Source: Cotesia glomerata
Lineage: Eukaryota > Arthropoda > Insecta > Hymenoptera > Braconidae
DNA length: 64,000 nucleotides
Direction of reading: 5' to 3'
NCBI RefSeq assembly: GCF_020080835.1
Contig: NC_058165.1
Location: 10,299,813 to 10,363,812, forward strand
Of the stretch, positions 49,319 through 59,935 are shown piece after piece (position 1 is the first letter of the stretch; each line of letters begins with the position of its first letter). The translations under genes were made by a program, and so were the position numbers. The notes under the pieces were generated by a model that did not search any database, was not told the DNA's origin, and saw only the letters and a program-made list of their open reading frames with translations.

Positions 49319-50592
49319 TTGTTCGTGCCTGCATAGTGAGCCGCCTTTTCTACGCCGTGCTGTTCAACACACAGTGCACATTTAGCTGTATTTTTACAAT
49401 CAGCAATTTTGTGTCCTTCTTTTCCGTACCTTATGCACTGCTTAGACCGGTCGACTTCGCTTTTGCACTGAGATCCGAAGTGCCCAAAGTGCCAGCATTT
49501 GAAGCATTGTATGGGTCTCTTCGTTGCTCTCATTCGACAATTGACCCAGCCAATCCATATTTTGCAGTTTCCCTCCAGTAACTTTTGTGCTGCAGCTGCT
49601 GGTAGTAACACTGTGGCTGTCTGCGTACCCCTAAAGGCTTTACGGATTTTGATTGCCTCTAGTGGGATTTCACAACTTTCTCCAGCTTCCCTCTTTAGAG
49701 CGGTCTGAATATGCTCTTTCGTCGTGTCGTCATCGACATCTCGGATCTCGATGGTCTCCTGTGGTCCTTTGCAGATCACTTTGGCCTCCTCCTTAAGGAT
49801 GTCTACGATCGTCTTTTGGAGGGCTTGGCCTTTGTCAGTGCTCTTTCTCGAAATCGTAATCAACAAGTCGCCACTTCTGGTCTTGTTGATCTTATCTACC
49901 GTTGAACTAACCTGCTCATCTGGGACGTCCTGCTTTATACGACGCAGAATCTCGGCATACTTTGTTTTCTCGGCCGGGCGGATGATCAGTGCGTCGGGTC
50001 TGATCCATTTGCGTGTTTTTTTCCGCTTAGGCTCTGGCCTCGGCTCCTTCGGCGGCTGCTTTGAGAGTTGCTCTCTAGCTAGCTTCCTCTTCTCCTTCTT
50101 AGACTGTACTTTTTCCCAATCAGTCGCCTTCTTAGGTTCGTCGCCCTGCCTTGCCAGTCGTTGGGAAGGGCTTTTTTTCAAGTCCTTCTTCTTTGTGACT
50201 TTGTCGGTTGGCTATGGCGAATTTCGGTCCTTTCTCTTTCCAGGCCTTGTGTCAGTTTCACCCTTGTCCTCAGCAGCAGATTCGCCGTCACCGTCGGCTC
50301 CAGTGTCCACTGCTTCTTCCGTCTCAACTTCAGTTTGAATGCGTCGTCGTGATGACTGCCATTCCTCGTCCAGTTTCTTGAATCTTTCAAGAGCATTGAC
50401 TACACCGGTTGTCTTGGTCTTTATCTTCTTGTGGATATTGACCTTAGTTTGGACAAACTTTTGCAGCTCAATGGTCAGCTTTTCAAGGCGCTCCAGCGCT
50501 TGCGTTCTCTTCATTTCAGCGCTTGCTTCAATCGCTGCTTGTTGGGCATGAAGCCTGTTTCCACTCTTGTTTGCTTCCTGTAAATTACTCAT
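49267..50592 (-). pseudogene. LINE ORF1, gag-like, with zinc knuckles and one stop
   Basis: Would bind the element RNA and form the ribonucleoprotein. The frame starts with ATG at 50592 (MSNLQEANKSGNRLHAQQ) and is open to 49267 except for one TAG at 50214-50212, so 441 codons with a single nonsense change. Residues about 10-95 look coiled-coil (QALERLEKLTIELQKF). A long basic, lysine-rich stretch follows (RPEPKRKKTRKW), then a conserved middle domain. Near the C-terminus are three knuckles: CFKCWHFGHFGSQC is a complete CX2CX4HX4C; CIRYGKEGHKIADC has Tyr in place of the second Cys; CALC ... H ... C is the third. It overlaps the ORF2 start. Three C-terminal knuckles are usual in R1-clade ORF1. 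With the stop it is scored broken, though readthrough cannot be excluded. Confidence 0.8.
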
Positions 50593-51128
50593 ACTTTTTG
50601 ATTTACCAGCGCATCGTACGGAGTGGAGCGGGTTGTCATAACTAGGAACGGGTGTACCCTCGGAGATAGTACTCCTACTCCAGTTCCCTGAGGCCTAGCC
50701 GACACTTAGCCAGTCCCGGAATACACGGACGAACTAGACTCGCTCGGGGCGGTGAAGATTCCGATCTCTAACACTCACTGCGTACTTCCTGATCAAGACC
50801 CGAAGTGGCTGGCTCTTGATCCGCTACTGCAACTTACACCTCGGCAGAGCAAGCTCACATCAGCCGTAGCCTGCATCGCCGGAAATAATCAACACGGGTT
50901 CCGGACACTCCCAGTGAGTTACAGCAGGAAACGATTGTCTTGCTAGGTCAGTTAGTGTGACCAACCTATTAAAGGAGGGGGGGGGGTTTGTCCACGGGAG
51001 CGTATTTTATTTGGCTCCTACCCTCTGTACTTCATCAACTAAGAGACCTAGTGTCATCCAAGGACAGCGAGCGTTCTCCCATTTGCTACGGGGAGACGCG
51101 CCTGGTAGCAGTTTCTCCTCGGCTGCAG

Positions 51129-51201
<73 letters not shown>

Positions 51202-51496
51202 TATGTGAACCGCTTATAACTTTTGAATGGCTTGACCGATTTCATCGGGGTTGGTGCCATTCGAAAGGGCTTGACCAAACTTAGGTTTTGAGAACTATTT
51301 GGACCGATTCAGATCAATAGATTTTGAGAAATCTTCGAAAAACTGAAAAAAAATTTTTTTTCAAATGTGGTTTTTTTGGAGTAACTTTTAAACGGCTTGA
51401 TGGTTTAACTCCAAAAACTGATCAGCTCTTAACCCCAAAAAACCATGTCGATCGCCACTAGTCCGGTCAAAATCGGTTGATTCGTTCGAGAGATAT

Positions 51497-53239
51497 ACGG
51501 GAATAAATTTGTTGCGTTTGCTGACGATTTGCTCGTCTTAGTAGAAGGCTCTTCGAGAAAGGAAATAGAGCATAATAGTCAAATAGTAGTAGATAAGATA
51601 CTGGAATGGTGCTGTTCCGCAAAGCTCGAGCTGTCGAAGTCGAAGACTGAAGCCATCTTCCTCAAAAACGAATTTGTACATCGCGGTCCACGTAAGGACA
51701 AAAAGAGCCCGTACCCCTATGAAGCAAAAGGACGACAGAGAAAGCCCAAATACGATAACAAACCGCCAAAAATAATGATAGAAGACTCCAAAGTCAAATT
51801 CAAATCGAGCGTTAGATACTTAGGGGTACACTTCGATGAGGGCCTCAAAGTGAAAAATCACATTAAAACAAGGCGCGCGAAACTAAGTAGGGTATTCGGG
51901 CGCATGCGGCGTATTGCGCGGGCAGAATGGGGATTGCGATACCCAGCTATGTCCACCATATACAAGGGTTTCTTTATGCCTGTCGTCACATATGCGGCGG
52001 CAGCTTGGAGTGACCGTTGCGATAGGGAGGACTGGAGACATCTTCGAGCACTTCAGCGTCAAGCGCTAATAACAACAACTACTGCCTATAGGACAGTTTC
52101 GCTTGACGGGATTTGCGTAGTCGCGGGGGCAGTGCCCATTCAGCTCGTAATAGACGATCGTTGCGCGCGATACAGCCTCCGTATCGGCAAACAGGCTACC
52201 CTTGGGAACGTCACCGTGCAGCCAGATGCGGAGGATCGCCTTGTCACTCTTAGAACTGAAACCATACGTCGGTGGCAAGAACAATGGGATACATCAGAGA
52301 ACGGCCGCGAAACTAAAGTCTTTTTTCCAGACGTAGCAGAGCGTCTAACAAACAAATGGATCAGCCCTAACTTCTGGCTGACCCAAATCCTAACCGGTCA
52401 CGGTTGCTTTAGAGAATACCAATACAAGTACGAACATACGGATAGTAGATTCTGCGACGAGTGTAGGGAGAATGGGTTAGGAGAAAGGGTCGACAACGTG
52501 GAGCACTTAATGCTTGAATGCCATGAGTACGAGCCTCAACGTGAGGTGCTCAAGGACATATGGGGTGGGAACGCGGAATGGGCGAGCGTTGCGCGTGCGA
52601 TTGCCACATCCCAAAGTAACTTCAAGCTTTTAAAAGGTTTCGGTAAAGTAGTAATGTGTTGCAAACTCCAAACCCAGCTAGCTAATGAAAACGCGACTAG
52701 GGACGAGACTCTTAAATAACAGACATCCACCTAGGTAGAGTCGGAGCGCCTAGGCACAAGCGATATGCTCCACACAATTGTGAGGACAGTATAAAGCTTT
52801 GGATGACTGACGTAGAATAAGCTAGGGAAAATGACCACAAATAACACAAGTGCCCGGGCACCCTACACACGCAAACACTTACACGTAAAGTCATACTTTA
52901 CACACAACACATCACACAAACAACATGGTCTTCAATCGACTCCGCCTCCCCGTGGTCCCCGCTGGATACTGTTCATATCCTGTGGGTACATCTCGATGCC
53001 TACGGGGAATGAGTTGCCAGAGGAGTCGATGAGAGTTGCACACACTTACAATTACACGCAACTCTTGCAGCTGTTCAATAAATGTGTATAAACACAAGAG
53101 AACGGCGGTTTTTCCTTGTCCGCGAACTGGGCTGTGTTCTCGTTATGGTGGGAGTAGGACAAATATACGTGCGTGTATAGCTCTTTTGAGCCCAGGAAAC
53201 GGCCTCTTTGGAGGTAGGTGAAAGCCTCGCCATATATTC
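51497..53239 (+). mobile_element. 5-prime-truncated LINE with a 16-bp TSD
   Basis: Inserted into family A copy A6 after TTCGTTCGAGAGATAT (51481-51496), which is repeated at 53240-53255. The 1743-bp insert starts in the reverse transcriptase just before the FADD motif, keeps an open frame to 52719 and a 520-bp 3-prime UTR, and ends GCCATATATTC without poly(A). It is not in the microsatellite, unlike the other LINEs here, and its protein differs from theirs, so it is a separate family. 5-prime truncation and a 16-bp duplication fit target-primed reverse transcription. Confidence 0.9.
51499..52719 (+). CDS. LINE reverse transcriptase C-terminal half (truncated)
   Basis: The frame enters at the insertion edge as GNKFVAFADDLLVLVEG, containing the FADD motif (RT motif C, metal-binding aspartates), and is open for 406 codons to TAA. 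Then come the thumb-like region with VRYLGVHFDEGLKVKNHI, a connection region (MPVVTYAAAAWSDRC, ALITTTTAYRTVSLDGICVV) and a C-terminal zinc-finger-like part: NFWLTQILTGHGCFREY, FCDECRENGLGERVDNVEHL, MLECHEYEP. The RT fingers, motif A, the endonuclease and ORF1 are absent owing to 5-prime truncation, so the protein is inactive. It has no start codon of its own. The lack of stops suggests recent insertion. R1 or a nearby clade is likely. Confidence 0.85.
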   Translation, partial: GNKFVAFADDLLVLVEGSSRKEIEHNSQIVVDKILEWCCSAKLELSKSKTEAIFLKNEFVHRGPRKDKKSPYPYEAKGRQRKPKYDNKPPKIMIEDSKVKFKSSVRYLGVHFDEGLKVKNHIKTRRAKLSRVFGRMRRIARAEWGLRYPAMSTIYKGFFMPVVTYAAAAWSDRCDREDWRHLRALQRQALITTTTAYRTVSLDGICVVAGAVPIQLVIDDRCARYSLRIGKQATLGNVTVQPDAEDRLVTLRTETIRRWQEQWDTSENGRETKVFFPDVAERLTNKWISPNFWLTQILTGHGCFREYQYKYEHTDSRFCDECRENGLGERVDNVEHLMLECHEYEPQREVLKDIWGGNAEWASVARAIATSQSNFKLLKGFGKVVMCCKLQTQLANENATRDETLK

Positions 53240-53650
53240 TTCGTTCGAGAGATATCGTGAACGAAAGAAAACCGAAAAAAGTGTTTTTTCACAGTTACTC
53301 CGAAATTTCTAGTTTGACCAATTAAAACTTAGAAATTATTTATAAGGCTTAAAAAACTACGTAGAATGCCGTCAACCGCGTAAAAATCGGTTCATTCATT
53401 CAAAAGTTATTGCGGTATGAACATTCAAAAAATAGTGTTCTATGAAACTTCTATCAGACTTTTAAGCTTAAAGAGCTCAAAAGCATAGGATAGCAATCTC
53501 TTTGAGCTCGGAGAACTCAAAATAACTCAAATTTTATTTTCAAGCTCGAAGAGCTCAAAAACGTCATTGATGCAACTTCAAGCGCCTAAGTATGGAATTA
53601 GCCGGAAGTTGCAGGGATGGCCTTCAGGGTCAACCGTTTTCCTAATTTTT

Positions 53651-55106
53651 TTTTTCTAAAGTGTTGAAAAATAGTTGAACTCGCTAGACCTATATGGACA
53701 CAATTCATGAACGATTTAAGGTCGATATAAAATTTTCAAACCATGGCTTTAAATTAAAATTTATTGAAAAACTCATTCTTACAAATTTTTTTTTATCATT
53801 ATTATCGTAAAAATTCGCTCCGAAATAATATAATATGATAAAAATAAAATGTTTCTTCAAAATGATGTTTTTAAATCTTCATACAAAAAAAAAGAAAAAA
53901 AAATGGATGACCGTAGAATTAACCAATTGCTAAATATATGACGTAACTATCAAAAACTACTTCAAAAACTTCAATACAAAAAATTGACTGTCAGCAAACT
54001 CATATAAAACAATGAAGAAGTACAAAATTAAGTCAAGACCTTTCTGATACTACCAAATTTATATAACTGCAAAACCCAAATTTATACTATAGATATACCC
54101 GTTACAAAATTTTTCTTATCCTCTTAATTATATAGACTCCAAAAAAATCATGTAGATTCAAATTTTTGTTTGAGTAAAATTTTCATGGAATATATAGCTT
54201 CCACGCAGAGATATATACCCCAGCTTTATCAAATAACTTTGTAAATTCTCTTCTTTTATTCAAAATACTTATAAATACGAAGTATACAGGAGACGAAAAA
54301 AAAGTCTAAAGTTTGTTCGAGTCTTGAATAAAATATTGCTTCTCATACTATTCTTACGACAACGTCATAGAGAACGGAATTCAAAATGTCTTATATATAC
54401 ATATATACTGAATAACGTTACATAAATGCATAGCACTTGATGTTTACCCTGAAAATTTGATTTCTTTCACCCCGAGAAATATTATTCGGCCTCCACTTCG
54501 CTCCACGCTCTTTTGCGTTATTCTCTCTCGTTTTATTTGGTAATATTCCATCAATGCTATACATACATTTGCTTCTTCCAGATTGTCCGTTCGCCACGTT
54601 TTCTGTCGCGTGTATGTTTGAAATAAAAATTCAGTTCTATGTAAGTAAAAATAAATGTAATGTTAAAAAAATTCAGAAAATTAAAAATTGCATGCCTCAA
54701 AACGCTCATGATTTTCGTAACGTTAGTGTCAACATTTTTGAAAAGAATTTTAGACAATTTGAAGTTGATAGTTAACACCAAAGTGAGCTGACACTTGGTT
54801 AATTAAAACGACATACATATGGTTATTGTAAAGTTCATGCATCTTTAACAGAGCTAAAATGTAGTCGGAAAATAGTGCAACGGACGGAAGCTATATGTTT
54901 CTGCCCTAGGAAAAAAACCGGTGGTTTCAACCCACTGATTCGTATTGGTCTGAAATTGGCTTACTTCAACTGGCTAAACATAACTGGAAATCGTAATATT
55001 CATGCAAATTGGATAAAAAAGTATTTGATCTGCACCGTATTTATTTAGTAATTAGGTTATCATATTATGATTTGTTGGATAATAGACTGAGATGTTTTAT
55101 TTTTCA
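53651..55106. other. AT-rich DNA, partly old repeat
   Basis: 53920-54150 shares words with 35120-35330 (AAAAAATTGACT, TACCAAATTTATA, GATATACC.GT), so an old dispersed repeat. The overlapping 73-74-residue frames near 54554-54781 on both strands look like AT-rich noise. Confidence 0.3.
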
Positions 55107-55265
55107 TTTTTTAACCTCCCGCTAAGAAAATTGAAAATTTTCAAAAATCGGGAAGTTATTGGTTTTACCCCGTTTTTCGAAAATCGAGTTGTCATCAGAT
55201 CTCGACGTTTTGAGGTCCTAGGACGCTTTCCTGACTATTCCTGCGAGGGTATCACTATGTCTGTA

Positions 55266-55328
<63 letters not shown>

Positions 55329-55331
<3 letters not shown>

Positions 55332-57327
55332 TATAGAGGAGGTCAAATACATTTACGTATACCAAGACGAGATGTTTGTCCTGGGTATGACGGACTTGGA
55401 AGTCAATATTATTGACAACAATACCAACTAAACATCTTCCTCTCTCTTTTCTCATAAATGTTACGGGGAAGACTGGATCGGGACTGCGTTAGCATTACTT
55501 CAATCCAGTCCGTGTTGCGTCTCACGACGGTTGCTCCTAGTTACTAGTCTCTTTCTGCGATTTTTTCCTTTAAAAGACGCTGCGCATAGGCTGCGACAGC
55601 TGACCAGTTATCTTCTTTTTTGACCATGCAGGTTACTAAGCTCTCAGGGAAGAGCGTGGTGCCAATAGTTTCATCAGTACTGCTTTTGTAGTCCTTCCAC
55701 CGGTCACACTCAAAGAACGTGTGCTCGACGTTGTCAATTTTGTCTGGGCGGTATTTGCACGTTGGTGTGCTTTGCAGTCCCATCTTAAAAAGATAAGCAT
55801 TGAACTGCCCATGTCCCGTCAATAGCTGGGTCAAGAAAAAGTCCGTTTCTTCGTATTCCCGAGAAAGCCAGACGTTGATGTTTGGGATCAGGCGTGCCGT
55901 CCATCTGCCCGTCTCTCCCGATGTCCATCGGTTCTGCCACTCTTGTTGCGTTTCCGCCTTTATCCTCGTTCTTTCGTCCTTCATGTTTTCGTCACTGTTT
56001 TTAGCGTCATAGAGTTTCGCTCTCTCAAACGCGAGTAGGTCGATGGGTGCGGCTCCCGCAATGACCAATATAGCCGCCTCGGAAACCGTTCGATAGGCGC
56101 AGGCAACCCTGAGAGCCCCTCGCCGCTGCACTGCCGCTATTTTTCGTCGGTAGGTCTTCTGCTTCAATATGTCTGCCCATATTTCTGCTCCATAAAGCAG
56201 TACCGAGTGGACTACTTCTAGAAGAACTCTTCTCTTTTTGGTTCTTGGTCCCATAGTGTTGGTCATGATTCTTGCTAGGCTAGACACCGTCTTGCTGGCT
56301 TTCTTGCATGCACTGTCAAGGTGTTCGCGGAAAGATAGTTTCTCGTCTATCATTACCCCTAGATAGCGCAGGACCCTTGTTGACGGGTTTTGGGAACCAT
56401 TTTTGACGTGTTAGAACAACCATCTCGGTTTTATGCTTGGCGAATTTCAGATGGTGTTTATCAAGCCAGGTCTCGACGGCGTCAATGGTTTCCCGGATCA
56501 GTAATTCGGCCTCTTCTACGCTGTCTACTACTATTGTGGCCGCAACGTTGTCTGCAATGCCCGTTAGCTCTACTTGCTTTGGTAACGAGATTTCAAGAAG
56601 CTCGTCGTAGTCCGCATTCCATAGATCGGGCCCCATTATTGAGCCTTGCGGTACGCCAGCCGTTATGGCGTATTCTTGTGGGCCTTCCGTAGTTTCCGCT
56701 ATTAGCTTTCTTTCGTCCAGGTAGTTGTCGACTAGTGCCAGATTCTCTGGCTCCGCGTCAAACTTGTGCTCCAGAGCATCTAAAATTTCTCTCCAATTTG
56801 CGCTGTTAAATGCGTTTTTGACATTTAGCGTGAGGACATCTAGCGTGAGCCTCTTCATTGGTGACTGTTGGCCTGTAACGGTCGGTACAGAGTTGATTCT
56901 TCTTCGGTAGGTTTGATTAGTGACAGGAGCAAAAGGTCCTCCACTTTTTGGAGGAATCTTGCTCAGCTGTCCGTTCTCTGCCATCTGGGCTGATTTCGTA
57001 CTCCCTGTAACCTTGCTAGCATTGCTAGACAGCAGAGCCATGGGGTCTACTCCGCTGTTCAAACGGTCGCTTGATAACGACGAGTTCAGGCCCGTTTGCA
57101 AGCCTTTTCGCCTTTTCTCGCCGGCACTGAGGTATCCCCCCTCTGCACCGTAGACGATGTTTGAAATTGATCTGGCATTTTCATATCATCTTTTGCTAGG
57201 TTTTGGTCCACCCCGAGTATTCTATTTCCTCGGTACCCGACGCATCTGACGTGCAGATATGTCGAAAATTCTCCTATCCGCCACCTGGGGAGGCGCCCGA
57301 TGCGGGACCCAACAAGCCCGACACGAG

Positions 57328-57328
<1 letters not shown>
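55329..57328 (-). mobile_element. R1-like LINE, second family, internally deleted, in TG tract
   Basis: Bounded by (TG)n on both sides. The minus strand runs from CCTCGTGTCGGGC (57328) through a short 5-prime UTR, an ORF1 N-terminus (ATG at 57178), a jump into the reverse transcriptase from motif A onward, the C-terminal zinc finger and a 3-prime end of about five A. Gag zinc knuckles, endonuclease and RT fingers are missing. The protein differs clearly from the LINE at 48447, so microsatellite choice is shared by two families here. Confidence 0.75.
55544..57178 (-). pseudogene. LINE ORF1/ORF2 fusion with dead active site
   Basis: Two main frames, 57101-56316 and 56353-55544, plus a short head from 57178. 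Order: MPDQFQTSSTVQRGD head, a frameshift near 57110, a serine-rich ORF1 part (DPMALLSSNASK), then RT motif A as TLNVKNAFNSANW, with Asn where the catalytic Asp is expected. Next is GVPQGSIMGPDLWN (motif B), then motif C as GIADNVAATIV, again with the second Asp changed to Asn. A frameshift near 56390 leads to YLGVMIDEKLSFREHL, then AYRTVSEAAILVIAGAAPID and FFLTQLLTGHGQFNAYLF with IDNVEHTFFEC; the second cysteine of the finger reads Arg. Both catalytic changes and two frameshifts mean it is inactive. The substitutions resemble G-to-A decay. Confidence 0.75.
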
Positions 57329-57358
<30 letters not shown>

Positions 57359-58032
57359 TGTAAGTATGTAAACCTCTTATAACTTTTAAACGGTTGAACC
57401 GATTTCATCGCTTTTGGTGCCATTCGAAAGGGCTTTGCCAAACTTAGATTTCCTGTTAATTTGAACCGATTCAGACCGATAGATTTTGAGAAATTTGGAA
57501 AAATCTAAAAAAAAATTATTTCTGAAGTGGTTTTTTTGGGATAACTTTTAAACGGCTCAACCGATCGATTCCAAAAACTACTCAGCTCTTAACCTTGAAA
57601 AATCACGTCGATCGCCGCCAATCCGGTCAAAATTGGTTGATTCGTTCGAGAGATATCGTGAACGAAAGAAAACCAAAAAAAGTTTTTTTCGGAGTTACTC
57701 CGAAATTTCCAGTTTGACCAATTAAAACTTAGAAATTCTCCATGAGGCTTAAAAAACAGCGTAGAATGCCACCAACCTCGTAAAAATCCGTTCATTCATT
57801 CAAAAGTTATTGCGGTTTAAAAATTCAAAAAATAGTGTTCTATGAAATTTCTATCAGACTTTTGAGCTCAAAGAGCTCAAATTCTTAGGGAAGGTATCTT
57901 TTTCAGCTTGGAGAGCTCAAAACAACACACAAATTGTATTTTTGAGCTCGAAGAGCTCAAAAAAGCGGCCAGATATTAACGGAATAAGCGGGAAGTTGCA
58001 GGGATGGCCTTTAGGGACAACCGTTTTCCTAA

Positions 58033-58206
58033 TTTTTAACTTTCCGCTAAGAAAATCGAAGATTTTCAAAAATCGGGATGTTATTGGTTTTACCCCGTTT
58101 TCCGAAAATCGAGTTTTCATCAGATCTCGACGTTTTGAGATCCTAGGAAGCTTCTCTGACTACTCCCCCGAGGTTGTCAGTATGTCTGTATGTGTGTGTG
58201 TGTGCG

Positions 58207-58220
<14 letters not shown>
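58033..58220 (+). repeat. Family A repeat, copy A8, left part only
   Basis: Starts TTTTTAACTTTCCGCTAAG directly after CCTAA of copy A7 and continues to (TG)n at about 58189-58219, where LINE sequence begins. Its right half is not found beyond the LINEs, so it was lost by deletion or rearrangement. Confidence 0.8.
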
Positions 58221-58237
<17 letters not shown>

Positions 58238-58772
58238 TTCCTTAGGGGGGGGGAATCCTTTTTACGGATTCTAGGCATAGCTGTTTGGCCTGGATATGTG
58301 GCGACTCGACGCAGCGTCATACTAAAACTCGACGCTGACACCCCTACCCATTAAACTCTAAACCCCTTTCTCTTCTATCCTCTGATCCCCCATGGTACCG
58401 CCGTAAGGCATTTCTTCGCGGTGGGAGGAATTAGCTGCCGCTATTCCTTCTGGTGGCTAAGATGTTATTTCTTTCTTCTAGATTCTGTCTTTCGCTCTTT
58501 TCCTCTCAATGGATCGCAACTCTGTAAGCACTTTTGTAGCAAAAGTGCTTGTGGCGTTCCAGGCAGCTTCTGACGACAACATTGCTTCTACTATTGATTC
58601 TGGTTGGGTTCTCTTTTTCAGAATCTTCTCTAACTCATCGCGCTGTTGGTTGAAACGTGGACACACAAAGAAAACATGCTCCGCATCTTCATTGACCCCT
58701 GGACAGGATGGGCACTCTTGGGTATCATCGTGCTTAAAGCGGTAAAGATACTTCCGGTAACATCCGTGTCCT
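58221..58772 (-). mobile_element. 5-prime-truncated R1-like LINE, same family as 48447
   Basis: Poly(T) at 58221-58239 next to the TG tract of copy A8, the GGAATCC/GGATTC hairpin, a 3-prime UTR matching the copy at 48447, and a coding end at 58771-58478: GHGCYRKYLYRFKH, CPSCPGVNEDAEHVFFVC, PRFNQQRDELEKILKK. The 5-prime truncation lies in the GHGC region, next to another (TG)n at 58774-58794. Confidence 0.85.
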
Positions 58773-58794
58773 CTGTGTGTGTGTGTGTGTGTGT

Positions 58795-59935
58795 TTTTGT
58801 AGGGGAATCCTTTTTACGGATTCTAGGCATAGCTGTTTGGCCTGGATATGTGGCGACTCGACGCAGCGTCATACTAACTCGACACTAACGCCCCTACCCA
58901 CTAAACCCTAAACCCCTTTCTCTTCTATCCTCTGATCCCCCATGGTACCGCCGTAAGGCATTTCTTCGCGGGGGGAGGAATTAGCTGCCGCTCTTCCTTC
59001 TGGTGGCTAAGATGTTTTTTATTTCTATCTCCCTTCTAGTTTCTGTTTTCTGCTCTTTTTCTCTCGATGGACCGCAACTCTGTAAGCACTTCAGTGGCAA
59101 AGGTGCTCGTGGCGTTCCAGACAGCTTCTGATGACAGCATTTCTTCTACTATTGTCTCCGGTTGAATTCTCTTTTTTAGAATCTTCTCTAATTCATCGCG
59201 CTGTTGGTTAAAACGAGGACATGCAAAGATCACGTGCTCCACGTCTTCAGCGACACCTGGGCAGGATGGGCACTCCGGAGAATCGTCGTGCTTAAAGCGG
59301 TGAAGATAGGCTCGGAAGCAGCCGTGTCCTGACAACATCTGCGTAAGGTAGTAGTTAACCTCTCCATGACTCCGGTTCAACCAGTCGTCGATCCTCGGTA
59401 TAAGACGATACGTCCATCTTCCTTTTTCTGCAGCGTCCCACTGGAGCTGCCATCGGTCGAAGCTGTTTTGCCGTTCTTCAGTTCTGAGCTCTTCAGCGCT
59501 TAGTGTAGTTGACCTTTTACGATGATAAAGGTTCCGTCTTTCCTCAGCGAGGACTCTGAGAGGCAGAGTTCCGGAAATAACGCACACTGCTTCCTCGGAT
59601 ATTGTGCGGAAGGCGCTGGCGACTCTTAAGGCACACCGTCGGTATACTGGTCCAGCCTTCCTCCATGATTCTTGCATCTCGAGAGCGTTGGTCCAAATAG
59701 ATATACCATATGTAAGCACCGATGTGACTACAGATGATAACAGTACCCTTCTGCTCTGCTTTGGCCCTCCGATGTTCGGCATCAGTCGTGCTAGACTTGT
59801 TCCCACTGCTGACGCCTTGGCACTGACGTGTTCTACCTGCTGCTTAAAGTTGAGTCGGGCATCAAGCATCACTCCTAAATATCGAATATAAGGTTGTGAT
59901 GTGATTTCTTGTTCGGCTATGACTAAAATAATAAT
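58795..59935 (-). mobile_element. 5-prime-truncated R1-like LINE, third copy
   Basis: The 3-prime end (TTTTTGTAGGGGAATCC on the plus strand) borders (TG)n at 58774-58794. Its 3-prime UTR is nearly the same as in the neighbouring copy, and the coding region continues to about 59935, where unrelated AT-rich DNA begins. Two same-oriented copies of one family are stacked in one microsatellite. Confidence 0.85.

Larger units (their letters stand above)
48447..51129 (-). mobile_element. R1-like LINE, internally deleted, in a TG microsatellite
   Basis: The 5-prime end borders (TG)n at 51130 and the 3-prime poly(A), seen as T at 48447-48467, borders (TG)n at 48432-48446. Both element ends are thus present. 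In order on the minus strand: 5-prime UTR (about 540 bp), ORF1 with zinc knuckles (50592-49267), the start of ORF2 with an AP-endonuclease-like MKILQLNLNHCEAAHDLLMQ, then directly the C-terminal zinc-finger part; nearly all of endonuclease and reverse transcriptase is missing. The 3-prime UTR ends with a small hairpin. R1-clade elements that target (AC)n-type microsatellites are known (Mino, Waldo, Kagi). The R1 assignment is from motif style. Confidence 0.8.
48276..53650 (+). repeat. Family A repeat, copy A6, split by two LINEs
   Basis: Three pieces, 48276-48446, 51130-51496 and 53240-53650, join into one ordinary family A copy of about 950 bp. The first gap is inside its (TG)n and holds the LINE at 48447-51129. 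The second is after TTCGTTCGAGAGATAT, which is duplicated, and holds the LINE at 51497-53239. The copy ends with GAGCTC palindromes, a TTAGCCGGAAGTTGCAGGG variant and CCTAATTTTT. Confidence 0.85.
55107..58032 (+). repeat. Family A repeat, copy A7, split by a LINE and tandem to A8
   Basis: Left piece 55107-55328 (TTTTTTAACCTCCCGCTAAG to (TG)n at about 55270-55328), right piece 57329-58032 ((TG)n at 57329-57362, TAACTTTTAAACGG modules, GAGCTC palindromes at 57861-57960, AGCGGGAAGTTGCAGGG, CCTAA). The LINE at 55329-57328 separates them exactly in the microsatellite. The end runs straight into copy A8. Confidence 0.85.

Noticed and set aside
49724..50338. 204-residue plus-strand frame
   Set aside because: Antisense shadow of the LINE ORF1, whose zinc knuckles prove the minus strand is coding.
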